Made by a program: the position numbers and the translations under genes | Source of the DNA: Porticoccaceae bacterium | Lineage (GTDB): Bacteria; Pseudomonadota; Gammaproteobacteria; Pseudomonadales; Porticoccaceae | Reading direction: 5' to 3' | Assembly: GCA_002591625.1 (NCBI GenBank) | Contig: PCDB01000043.1 | Span: 1-17,526 of the forward strand | DNA: 17,526 nt | Notes under the pieces: generated by a model | Told to the model about the DNA's origin: nothing | The model's input: only the letters and a program-made list of their open reading frames with translations | Databases searched by the model: none | In this document: positions 6,601 to 13,971 of the stretch, piece by piece | How positions within the stretch are numbered: position 1 is the first letter of the stretch | Layout: every line of letters begins with the position of its first letter

Positions 6601-7851
6601 TGCCCACACCCATCCCATGTCAAGCACCCGCAAACCTTGCAATGGCCCTGCTGATGATCTAACGCTGGCTACTTCCTTAGCTAAAGAACCGGACTTTAGC
6701 AAGTTTCTCTCAGCGGAATTTATTTGTTCCGAGACGCTACCTTTTCTTGGAACTAACAAATCCCGTTTGGCTGGGGTTTTAGACAGCGAACACCCGCTCC
6801 CCGGCACCAAGTATCTCTCCCCATCATGAAATCTAATGGAAGTAAAAAAGTCACGTGAAAGCAATTGATCATCTTTTACGATTTCGTCCACTGTTCTGAC
6901 GGGGCCTGAAGGGACCTCGAATTCCCGGCATAATTTATAAAAGTCTTCCTTGGTGTAATCTTTTAGCCATTCTTTAAACTTATTGTCCAGCTCCTCTGCC
7001 ATCGGAGATCTACTGTTTTTCATTCGACTTCGATATCGTTCCTCCTTCGACCATTCTGGTGATCCCATCATTTGCAGAAGCCGTTTCCATTGAGAACCTT
7101 CGGGGGTATTAAGCTCCACATAGCCATCGGAACAAGGCAATACTGTTTGTGGGTAGGGGAGGTTAGATAAACGATGTCCGGCTCTTTTGTCTAGGATGCC
7201 GGCACGTTGAAAACGCGTCACAGCATAGCCAGCATGCACAGTGGCCATCGCCTCTGCTTCAGATACTTCAACGATATCACCGTGGTTAGCAGTGTCTCTT
7301 TGAATAAGCGCGCAAGCTGCTCCTGAGGCTCCTGCATACCCAGCCTGAAAACCTGCTTGCGCTAATGGCATGGTAAGTGGAGGCCTACCAGGCTTTCCCA
7401 TCCGTTGAGTAATTCCAGACAGTGCATTAGATGTCAGTTCAGTACCTGCATACTTGGAGTAAGGGCCCGTCATTCCGTAAGGGCTGATATGGATAGAGAT
7501 GAGAAGATTATGCGATTTGCTCAGCCGATCAAACAACTCAGTCTCTTTCTGCGAATAAACGCTAGCAGTTCCAAAAATAAGTATATCTGCTGAACAAACT
7601 AATTCATCCAACTCATGTACATTTCGTCTATTCACATGCAAGCTTTTTTTTCCAGCATGAAGGTATCCGAACAAACCACTTTTTTCAGGATCGACAACAT
7701 CGGGGAATGGTCCCAAGTGACGCAGATAATTATCAACGGTATCTTCAACAAGAATAACTTCCGCGCCGAAGCCGCAAAGAAGCTTTCCGCAAAAGCCTGA
7801 ACCAATCCTCGATCCGATTTCAACAACTTTGTATTCAGAAAATGGGAGCAC
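6598..7851 (-). CDS. CaiB/BaiF CoA-transferase-like protein, N-terminal part of an interrupted tandem protein
   Basis: This frame encodes 417 residues. The first roughly 390 form one CaiB-type domain: FSEYKVVEIGSRIGSGFCGK (4-23) is strand one and the glycine loop, FGAEVILVED (28-37) is strand two, SPYGMTGPYSKYAGTEL (123-139) is a family hallmark, and VEVSEAEAMATV (194-205) is the segment of the catalytic acid, with Glu at the expected place. After a linker rich in Ser, Lys and Glu (about 365-398), residues 399-417 start a second CaiB domain and then hit TGA. The two-domain, roughly 800-residue architecture is known in this superfamily. The GTG start has AGGTG five bases upstream (7857-7861) and no suitable in-frame ATG. 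It lies 121 bases after the cupin gene. With the stop, the first domain might still fold with a short useless tail. Confidence 0.82.
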   Translation of the reverse strand: MLPFSEYKVVEIGSRIGSGFCGKLLCGFGAEVILVEDTVDNYLRHLGPFPDVVDPEKSGLFGYLHAGKKSLHVNRRNVHELDELVCSADILIFGTASVYSQKETELFDRLSKSHNLLISIHISPYGMTGPYSKYAGTELTSNALSGITQRMGKPGRPPLTMPLAQAGFQAGYAGASGAACALIQRDTANHGDIVEVSEAEAMATVHAGYAVTRFQRAGILDKRAGHRLSNLPYPQTVLPCSDGYVELNTPEGSQWKRLLQMMGSPEWSKEERYRSRMKNSRSPMAEELDNKFKEWLKDYTKEDFYKLCREFEVPSGPVRTVDEIVKDDQLLSRDFFTSIRFHDGERYLVPGSGCSLSKTPAKRDLLVPRKGSVSEQINSAERNLLKSGSLAKEVASVRSSAGPLQGLRVLDMGWVWA

Positions 7852-7972
7852 ACTAGCACCTAAACATATTGCAAAAATTATCTTGGGCTGTAATAAAATT
7901 TTCGGTATTCAGACAGCGTCCTGAAAAGCGCCACGTTTGAACTGTCATTGCCCAGAAAAATAGTCATCGGGG

Positions 7973-8491
7973 CTAATCTCTTTTAGCACCTGTCATAAAA
8001 AACAACATCACTGCCTCTTCAGCAGAATTATTCTGCCAAGCATGTTCTGCTCCGTTCAGCACGATCATATCACCGGCTTCGAGCGACACGACTGAATGAT
8101 CAGACATAACACAGTCTAGCGTTCCGGATAAGAGCATATTGCAATCGACAGTCGCAGAACTGTGCAGATCACTGGCCGAGGGAATATTCTTGAGATTTTC
8201 CGGCATATCATTCCCGCCTGCAAGAGCAGTCTCATTGGGGGCGAAACGCGTCATAAATATCCGAAAGCCACCAACGGGCGGGAACGTTCCCTCAAAAGAA
8301 GGTACATTTCCAGAATCCGGCAGTTCTATGACATTATCGGTACCCCAGAGGGTAAACAGTTGACCTATCCCTGGAAATGCTGAAGGCTGAAGCACATCCT
8401 CGCGCGCAACAATCGATGACCCGTCAGAATCTTCAGCCAAAAATACTCTTCTAACAGTTTCAGGAATATTAAAACCTTGATCTTTCCTCAT
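7973..8491 (-). CDS. Cupin-domain protein, small single-cupin family
   Basis: A 172-residue protein with one conserved beta-barrel cupin domain. GGFRIFMTRFAPNE (74-87) and DLHSSATVDCNMLLSGTLDCVM (109-130 region) make the first cupin motif, with His110 as a likely metal ligand. LEAGDMIVLNGAEHAWQN (137-154) is the second, with His150. The pattern resembles cupins often found beside acyl-CoA and aromatic or alicyclic catabolic genes, where their enzymatic role is generally not known. The usual Glu of motif 1 is not obvious (the segment reads SGTLD), so metal binding may be modified. The start ATG has a strong Shine-Dalgarno sequence (AGGGAGAG, 8497-8504) five bases upstream. It sits between two CaiB-type genes. 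A role as isomerase, decarboxylase or sensor is possible but not supported. Confidence 0.85.
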   Translation of the reverse strand: MRKDQGFNIPETVRRVFLAEDSDGSSIVAREDVLQPSAFPGIGQLFTLWGTDNVIELPDSGNVPSFEGTFPPVGGFRIFMTRFAPNETALAGGNDMPENLKNIPSASDLHSSATVDCNMLLSGTLDCVMSDHSVVSLEAGDMIVLNGAEHAWQNNSAEEAVMLFFMTGAKRD

Positions 8492-8556
8492 TTTATCTCT
8501 CCCTACCGTATCGTAATCTATACTTAGTAAACTAATTATTTATACCATAGGATTCA

Positions 8557-9630
8557 TTAAGCTGAAAACACTGATCCATCCCAGCGTGGGAGTCCACCTT
8601 CAACCTCATCACCGCGGGAAAATAAGCCCCGTCTAACAAGGTCCTCATCATTTTTAATGTCAGCAATAGTTAGGATCGGGGCTATGGGCACTTTTAAGGC
8701 CTGCCCCTCTCTGAACAAATATTCCTTGGCATATTTTCTAGTTTCCTTCGACAACAAATCAGCCACCTCCTCCCAACGCGACACTCTCATTGCTTGTGTT
8801 GCAAGATCGGGAGAGAGCATCCAGTCTGGTTCCCCCAACAATTTTACCAAGGACTCCCACTGATGTTGCTCTAAACAAACGATTTGAACATATCCATCCC
8901 TTGCAGGTTGAATGCCTCCTACAAAGGTAATCGTCGGTTCTAATCTATCTACTATTTTTCCACTATTAGGATATCGGACTAATTCGGTCCAGTGCATTTG
9001 CAGCAAAGCTTCTTGTTTAGAGCAATCTATAATATTGCCTTTCCAATCTCCATTGCCCGTCAAGACCGCGATGGCTACAATTGATGCAATTAGACCACTT
9101 TGGGATTCTCCCCAAAAACCTCCTGCTTGCAGTGGAGGTCGAGTTTTGTATTCAGGCCAAAGAGGATCACATGGAATTTGCTGAGCATGACCCGCAGAAT
9201 GGTAAATATTAAGTGGTTCCGCAGCATAATTCGCACGAGGACCAGTCAACCCATTCGGAGAAATGCACAACGCGGTCAAGGAGGAATTTTTACCCATTAT
9301 TCTGCCAGATATTGGTTCACCTAAGGGCCATCCCTGACTGGGCCTTTCCTCGATGATAAGCTGGGCCCCATCGCAAAAACCAGCCAACGTGTCAAAGTAC
9401 TTCGGATCGTAATAATCCAATTTTTCAATATTTTTTATTGAATCAAGCACTTGCATGTGCTCGACATCTGGATTGGAGCACCCGCCTGTTGGATTGGGTC
9501 TGAGTGCTAAAACGGAAGCACCTATTTGAGCAAGCGCATGACCACAAAAAGCTCCTGCCAAACCAGCAGACAAATCAACCACTCGAAGACCACTTAGCAC
9601 GCCAGTTAATTTTTTCTTTTTCATTTCCAT
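8557..9630 (-). CDS. Short, divergent CaiB/BaiF-like CoA-transferase
   Basis: A 357-residue family III CoA-transferase-like protein. LSGLRVVDLSAGLAGAFCG (12-30) is strand one and the glycine loop, and QIGASVLALRP (35-45) is strand two. SPNGLTGPRANYAAEPLN (124-141) matches the family hallmark. IIDCSKQEALLQMHW (200-214) is the segment of the catalytic acid, with Glu207 instead of Asp. The region between strand two and residue 110 is short and lacks the usual ENFRPG-type motif, and the protein stops soon after the small domain (RWDGSVFSA), so it is shorter than a standard CaiB. In both respects it resembles the N-terminal domain of tandem CaiB proteins. It begins five bases after the MaoC gene's stop, indicating tight coupling. 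Another in-frame ATG lies two codons further in (9622-9624). It may work only as a heteromer with another CaiB subunit (inference). Confidence 0.82.
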   Translation of the reverse strand: MEMKKKKLTGVLSGLRVVDLSAGLAGAFCGHALAQIGASVLALRPNPTGGCSNPDVEHMQVLDSIKNIEKLDYYDPKYFDTLAGFCDGAQLIIEERPSQGWPLGEPISGRIMGKNSSLTALCISPNGLTGPRANYAAEPLNIYHSAGHAQQIPCDPLWPEYKTRPPLQAGGFWGESQSGLIASIVAIAVLTGNGDWKGNIIDCSKQEALLQMHWTELVRYPNSGKIVDRLEPTITFVGGIQPARDGYVQIVCLEQHQWESLVKLLGEPDWMLSPDLATQAMRVSRWEEVADLLSKETRKYAKEYLFREGQALKVPIAPILTIADIKNDEDLVRRGLFSRGDEVEGGLPRWDGSVFSA

Positions 9631-9634
9631 GGCT

Positions 9635-10771
9635 TTATTCAGGAAGTTGCACTACTGCCTCGCCTTGAGCTACAACTTCTTCACGTTGGTTTACTGCCAC
9701 AACCTCAATTGTGACTTCATTTCTACCCTCAATTTTTTGTTTCGAGATGACTTTGCCTCGACACCAGGTCGTATCTCCCATTATTACTATCTTACCAAGT
9801 TTCACATCAAGCATGCTTAAAAAGCCTGAATCACCCATCCAATTAGTCACCGTTTGACTTAACCAGGCAATTCGTTGCGGACCCATATCATATGCACCTC
9901 CCAGACCGGAACGCTGCGCCAGGTAATCATCCCAATGGACTGCCTCTGGCGAGTCTGGTATGCCTGCTTCGTTTTGAATAACTGCATGGGGATGTCGCCG
10001 CCTGAAGCCACTGCCAATGGCATGCGTATACATAAAAAAGCCACCTGCAACCCCACCAAATCCAGACCGCATATACCCTACCATATCAGTCACAGTTAGA
10101 GGTCCTTTAACTACCGGCTGAAGTACTTCTCCCACCTCGACATCATCCCATGACCTAGCAAGATCGCCCCTAGTAATTTCTCTGAACATCTCATTTTCAA
10201 GACCACGAATTTGATCGGGGGTATAGGTTTGTCTTTCTATATTCCGTTCATTTGATCTTTTTCTCGCTTCGCCTCGTTCAGTCCGGATGTTCCAGTGCCT
10301 AGCAGTGCAAACCAAATCGTTATACTGGTTTGTATAGTCTATTTTGACGCCCTGCAAAGCCGTTTGTCCCGCAAATCGGCTTGGTTTAACTGAAATATCA
10401 TCTATACAACCCGTACTATCGAGTCTATCCCCTTCGAAAATTGGTTTGTACCACTCCACTCGGCTTCTCGTAAACAAAGCATGTACACCGGGAAATCCGG
10501 TCCCTACATCCCAACCACTCAAAACATAAATCATTGATGGAGGCGCCACCTGAGATCCATAAGGGCCTCTTCTAGCATATATTTCATCGGACCAGAGCGG
10601 ATTAAGGTCCGCCACCCCAAGAACATATCGTTCAATCCATTCTGCAGAAACGATTACGCTTCGCTGCAGATGTCGCATTGGTTTCCCAATGCGCGCACGC
10701 ATTTCTTCCATGGCCTTTTCTGTAATTTTTCCCTCACCAAGACTGGCGCTTGATTGTTTATTTGTTTGCAT
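9635..10771 (-). CDS. Double hot-dog acyl-CoA dehydratase (FAS1-like N-terminal plus MaoC-like C-terminal domain)
   Basis: A 378-residue protein that would hydrate or dehydrate an acyl-CoA intermediate. The N-terminal hot-dog domain (about 33-165) carries VADLNPLWSDEIYARRGPYG (53-72) followed by QVAPPSM. This is the hydratase-2-like motif, with Trp where canonical MaoC/R-hydratases have His, as is usual in the FAS1-type dehydratase N-domain. A second hot-dog domain spans about 205-378, with YDMGPQRIAWLSQTVTNWMG (294-313) and GDTTWCRGKV (332-341), then a long strand ending VVAQGEAVVQLPE. Tandem hot-dog proteins of this type occur in steroid and other cyclic-compound catabolic clusters. It lies between two CaiB genes, five bases before the next start. 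A weak Shine-Dalgarno AGGAT lies about 11 bases before the ATG. Confidence 0.87.
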   Translation of the reverse strand: MQTNKQSSASLGEGKITEKAMEEMRARIGKPMRHLQRSVIVSAEWIERYVLGVADLNPLWSDEIYARRGPYGSQVAPPSMIYVLSGWDVGTGFPGVHALFTRSRVEWYKPIFEGDRLDSTGCIDDISVKPSRFAGQTALQGVKIDYTNQYNDLVCTARHWNIRTERGEARKRSNERNIERQTYTPDQIRGLENEMFREITRGDLARSWDDVEVGEVLQPVVKGPLTVTDMVGYMRSGFGGVAGGFFMYTHAIGSGFRRRHPHAVIQNEAGIPDSPEAVHWDDYLAQRSGLGGAYDMGPQRIAWLSQTVTNWMGDSGFLSMLDVKLGKIVIMGDTTWCRGKVISKQKIEGRNEVTIEVVAVNQREEVVAQGEAVVQLPE

Positions 10772-10806
10772 AACTAATTAAAATCCTATTGAAGTAAGTT
10801 CTAACG

Positions 10807-10830
10807 TAAACTGCTATGCACTAAACTGCT
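10807..10830. repeat. Two exact 9-base direct repeats in the gap before the dehydratase gene
   Basis: TAAACTGCT occurs at 10807-10815 and again at 10822-10830 (period 15 bases) within the 75-base gap upstream of the dehydratase gene. Such pairs can be half-sites for a regulator, but I see no convincing minus-strand promoter beside them and chance is possible. Confidence 0.35.
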
Positions 10831-10846
10831 CGAACCCATTGAGCAA

Positions 10847-12064
10847 TTAGGTCACAGCATCAATTTCTTCCTGAGACAAACCAAACTCTGAAAGCACCTC
10901 AAGGGTATGTTGACCCAATTCTGGCGCAAACCCACTTACATATGATTTGGTCTCTGACCATGTCTCGGGGGGATTCATCATCCTCAACCGACCCTCCGTC
11001 GGGTGTTCTTGTAAAGTGAAAAAACCGACATCGTTTAAGTGCGGATCTTCAATCAGAGATTCAATCGTATTCATTAACATGGCTGGGATATCATTTTCTT
11101 CAAATAGAGCCAACCATTCAGACGTTGTTTTTTCCTCTAATTTTTTTGCCACAAATGCATATACAAAATCAATATTATCGGCTCGAGAGGACTGCGAAGA
11201 AAAACGGTAGTCCTGAGAAAACATCTCTGGTTGGCGAATAACATCAAAGAAAGCTTTCCAATGACTATCATTATAGATTAGTGCGCATATATACCCGTCT
11301 GCGGTCTTATAGGGGTGACGGTTTTTTGATATTAATCTGGTGTAGTATGCCCCCCCCTGAGCGGGCTCATAACTTAACCCAGCCATATGATCGCCCAGCA
11401 CATACTGAGAAAGAACCTCGAACATGGGAACCTCTATCGACTGACCACGACCTGATCGCTCTCGGGAATAAAGGGCAGCTGAAATCATACTGGATAGATA
11501 TAATCCAACTGATCTATCCGCCACTGGAGTAGGAACATATCTTGGCACTTCACTACCACCCTCATATACCAAAGTCGGGATGCCTACTATTCCCTGAATC
11601 AAATCGTCATAAGCCGGCTTGCCACTGTAACGACCTCCCGAACCAAACCCGACGGCTGAAGCAAAGATAACCCTGGGATTTACCGCCGAAATTGAATCGT
11701 AATCTAACCCTAAACGCTCAAGGGCCGCAGGACGAATATTATGAACGAAAACATCACACTTTTCGGCAATTTTCAGGGCAACTGAACGAGCCTCAGTTTT
11801 TTTTAAATCGAGAACGATGCTGCGCTTTCCATGATTAGCGTTGATAAATGAATGACCCATGAGTTTATTCTTCATTGGACCAACGTGCCGCATAATGTCG
11901 CCTGAAGGCGGTTCCAGTTTTATTATGTCCGCGCCCAGATTTGAAAGTATCATAGTGGCATAAGGACCCATAACAACTGTGGTTAAATCGAGAATTCGAA
12001 CTCCTGAGAGCGGGCCGGTATGCTTTGGATGAGCACCCTTTGATAGTTCAGGTAGTGTATCCAT
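10847..12064 (-). CDS. Family III CoA-transferase (CaiB/BaiF), full length
   Basis: A 405-residue protein of the usual CaiB/BaiF length, predicted to transfer CoA between acids or to racemise or activate an acyl-CoA. TGPLSGVRILDLTTVVMGPY (16-35) is strand one and the glycine loop. NLGADIIKLEPPSGDIMRHVG (42-62 region) is strand two and the CoA loop. NANHGKRSIVLDLK (75-88), FVHNIRPAALERLGLDYDSI (106-125) and SIEVPMFEVLSQY (209-221) are family blocks. The last has Glu216 at the place of the formyl-CoA transferase aspartate, a replacement common in related sequences. It overlaps the preceding 95-residue gene by 17 bases, so translation is probably coupled. An 8-base G run (minus strand, 11350-11357) encodes Gly-Gly and leaves the frame intact. 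Confidence 0.93.
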   Translation of the reverse strand: MDTLPELSKGAHPKHTGPLSGVRILDLTTVVMGPYATMILSNLGADIIKLEPPSGDIMRHVGPMKNKLMGHSFINANHGKRSIVLDLKKTEARSVALKIAEKCDVFVHNIRPAALERLGLDYDSISAVNPRVIFASAVGFGSGGRYSGKPAYDDLIQGIVGIPTLVYEGGSEVPRYVPTPVADRSVGLYLSSMISAALYSRERSGRGQSIEVPMFEVLSQYVLGDHMAGLSYEPAQGGAYYTRLISKNRHPYKTADGYICALIYNDSHWKAFFDVIRQPEMFSQDYRFSSQSSRADNIDFVYAFVAKKLEEKTTSEWLALFEENDIPAMLMNTIESLIEDPHLNDVGFFTLQEHPTEGRLRMMNPPETWSETKSYVSGFAPELGQHTLEVLSEFGLSQEEIDAVT

Positions 12065-12335
12065 AGTCCTTCAGGGCTTGATTTATCAGAAGCGTAAGGT
12101 CAACATCGCCAGCCTTTGCTGTAATAGACGGGTAGCCCATTCTATCTCGGCCAGTAATCTCATAAGAAATAAGTTGATCCTGAGCGCATCGCTGCAAGAC
12201 AGTTCGCATTGCTGAACCACCAGCGATACCCACTCTGGGAACTCGCACACCCTCTAGAGTGACAGTTTGCAGTTCCTCCAGAATCAGCATACCACCATCA
12301 ACAACACCAATGCATTTTTCAACAGTAACGCTCAT
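12048..12335 (-). CDS. Conserved-looking small protein of unknown function, 95 residues
   Basis: I do not recognise this protein. It is soluble-looking, with no signal peptide or membrane segment. It has two cysteines (8 and 50), a Gly-rich turn (VVDGGM at 11-16, GIAGGSAMRT at 36-45) and a probable helix at the C-terminus (LTLLINQALKDYG). Reality as a gene is supported by position: a GGAG Shine-Dalgarno sequence lies five bases before its ATG, it starts 27 bases after the ligase stop, and its end overlaps the CoA-transferase start by 17 bases. It is therefore likely co-translated with the CoA-transferase. An accessory or small-subunit role for either neighbour is inference. Confidence 0.72.
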   Translation of the reverse strand: MSVTVEKCIGVVDGGMLILEELQTVTLEGVRVPRVGIAGGSAMRTVLQRCAQDQLISYEITGRDRMGYPSITAKAGDVDLTLLINQALKDYGYTT

Positions 12336-12362
12336 TTTAGCTCCAGAAAAAAGTTAGATAGT

Positions 12363-13907
12363 TTATCCCGCTGAAATCTTATCCCGCAAAACCTTTCGAT
12401 TTACCTTACCTGCCATAGTTTTCGGCAAATCTTCCACAAATTCTATTTCTCTTGGGTATTCATGCAAACTCAAACGTTTTTTAGAAAAATCTTTCAACTC
12501 TTGGGCCAGTTCTGCTGAGCCAAGTCGATTTGATACCAAATATGCCTTGGGTATGAGACCTCTCATCTTGTCAGGCACGCCAATAACTGCAGCTTCTAGC
12601 ACAGCGTCATGTTTCAATAGAACATCCTCTATCTCGATCGCGCTCATAGTCCAACCCGCAGAAATTATGATGTCATCGGACCGCCCACCGTAATAGAAGT
12701 AGCCATCGGAATCCTTACTGCCCCTATCCTTGGTTGAAACCCAATCAGCCTTTCGTCGCACTACCAGCTCGCCTTGCTCACCCGGCTCACAGGGGTTACC
12801 CGACGCGTCATGAACATCGACTTCCGTTCCTGGAATTGGCTTTCCGAGAGACCCTCGACGCACGTCATAATCCTCTGCGCCAGGGTAATTTACCAAAACG
12901 GTGCCCACCTCGGTTGTTCCATACATGCTTCTCGGCACGGTACCAAAGATATTTTCAATGAATTCGGCAGTTGAGGTGTCGAGTGGTTCACCGGTATAAG
13001 ATAATTTATTTACGGTATAATCAAAGTCTTGAGCTACACCACTACTTTTAAGCATTCTAAAGTGCGTTGGGGCGGCCGAAAGCGCTGTGATTCTATAATC
13101 AGAAAGTGCTTTTGCAAATCGCTTTGGATCAAACTTGCCGGAGATAGTTCCTGTGGTTATGCCCAGCGTCAGGGGACCAAGCGTGCCATGCCACAGCCCA
13201 TGCCCCCAAGCCGTCGATGAGGGACAGAAAAAACGATCGCCGGGCCGAATACCCGTAGCATAAAGCGCCGCAATCATGAGATAGACTATTGATAGGTGAG
13301 TATGCTTAACCGCTGTGGGCATCGCCCTTGTGGTTCCGGATGTATATTGATAGATCGCATAATCGCTACTTTTGCTATTTGTCGAAAAACTGGTTTCAAA
13401 CCTATCAAGATTAGATAAATATGTGTCGTCTGCCACCGAGATATGAATACCTTCCAGTTCTCGAGCCATATCTGATTTTTCGCTAGAAACAACGAGCACT
13501 GTAAGACCCGAGTCTTCAACTCTTGCACTGAGACCATCTGGACCAAATAGCGTGAACATTGGGACGGCAATTGCACCTGTCTTTATGATGCCAAATAGTG
13601 TCGCGTAGAAAGCCAAAGAAGGATCAACCATCAAACCCACACGGTCTCCTCGCTTTACGTTGAGCGACAATAACCAATTTGCCACCTGAGATGATCTTTT
13701 TGAAAGCTCATTGAAACTAATTTTCTCGTCGCTGTCGTCAGAATGTGCAATGTTGATTGCAGTTTTATCTGAACTGGCATGACGATCTACAGCCTCATGG
13801 GCGATATTGAGCGAATCCTTATTGCCATCCATAAGTTGCCACAACCTAGCAATAGCAAATTCGCTTTGAGCGTACTCAAATGAAGTGGAGTCTGTAAGTT
13901 TTTTCAT
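12363..13907 (-). CDS. AMP-forming acyl-CoA synthetase (ANL superfamily)
   Basis: A 514-residue ligase that would activate a carboxylic acid to its CoA thioester with ATP. The phosphate-binding motif is YTSGTTRAMPTAVKHTH (188-204), in which the common TSGTTGxPK is replaced by TSGTTR with a longer loop before Lys201. This variant also occurs in some medium-chain-like ligases. YGTTEVG (329-335) is the adenine motif. The hinge region DGYFYYGGRSDDIIISAGW (401-419) has TKD (392-394) in place of the usual TGD. PKTMAGKVNRKVLR (495-508) contains the catalytic Lys501. No membrane or signal segment is seen. It is placed between the P450 and the CoA-transferases, which suits activation of an oxidised or imported acid. 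The start ATG has only a weak GGTG upstream. The chain or ring preference cannot be predicted. Confidence 0.93.
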   Translation of the reverse strand: MKKLTDSTSFEYAQSEFAIARLWQLMDGNKDSLNIAHEAVDRHASSDKTAINIAHSDDSDEKISFNELSKRSSQVANWLLSLNVKRGDRVGLMVDPSLAFYATLFGIIKTGAIAVPMFTLFGPDGLSARVEDSGLTVLVVSSEKSDMARELEGIHISVADDTYLSNLDRFETSFSTNSKSSDYAIYQYTSGTTRAMPTAVKHTHLSIVYLMIAALYATGIRPGDRFFCPSSTAWGHGLWHGTLGPLTLGITTGTISGKFDPKRFAKALSDYRITALSAAPTHFRMLKSSGVAQDFDYTVNKLSYTGEPLDTSTAEFIENIFGTVPRSMYGTTEVGTVLVNYPGAEDYDVRRGSLGKPIPGTEVDVHDASGNPCEPGEQGELVVRRKADWVSTKDRGSKDSDGYFYYGGRSDDIIISAGWTMSAIEIEDVLLKHDAVLEAAVIGVPDKMRGLIPKAYLVSNRLGSAELAQELKDFSKKRLSLHEYPREIEFVEDLPKTMAGKVNRKVLRDKISAG

Positions 13908-13971
13908 TTTTAATTACACCAAACGAAACTGTTTATTTAATGCAACATGATCATTTTGGGAAATAGCATAT

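Noticed and set aside
7878..7967. A 29-codon minus-strand ORF beginning five bases after the cupin stop (MTIFLGNDSSNVALFRTLSE...)
   Set aside because: It has no Shine-Dalgarno sequence, no recognisable motif and is short enough to occur by chance in a 121-base gap; not listed as a gene.
7852..7972. Internal promoter upstream of the tandem CaiB gene (GATAAT-like hexamer on the minus strand)
   Set aside because: No acceptable -35 element lies at 16-18 bases from it, and AT-rich gaps give such hexamers by chance.
11350..11357. Run of eight C (G on the coding strand) in a CoA-transferase gene, and a seven-base run near 14551-14558 in the P450 gene, as possible phase-variation tracts
   Set aside because: Both runs encode ordinary Gly-Gly or Pro-Pro residues with the frame intact, and metabolic genes of this kind are not usual targets of phase variation. 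They are possible sequencing-error spots only.
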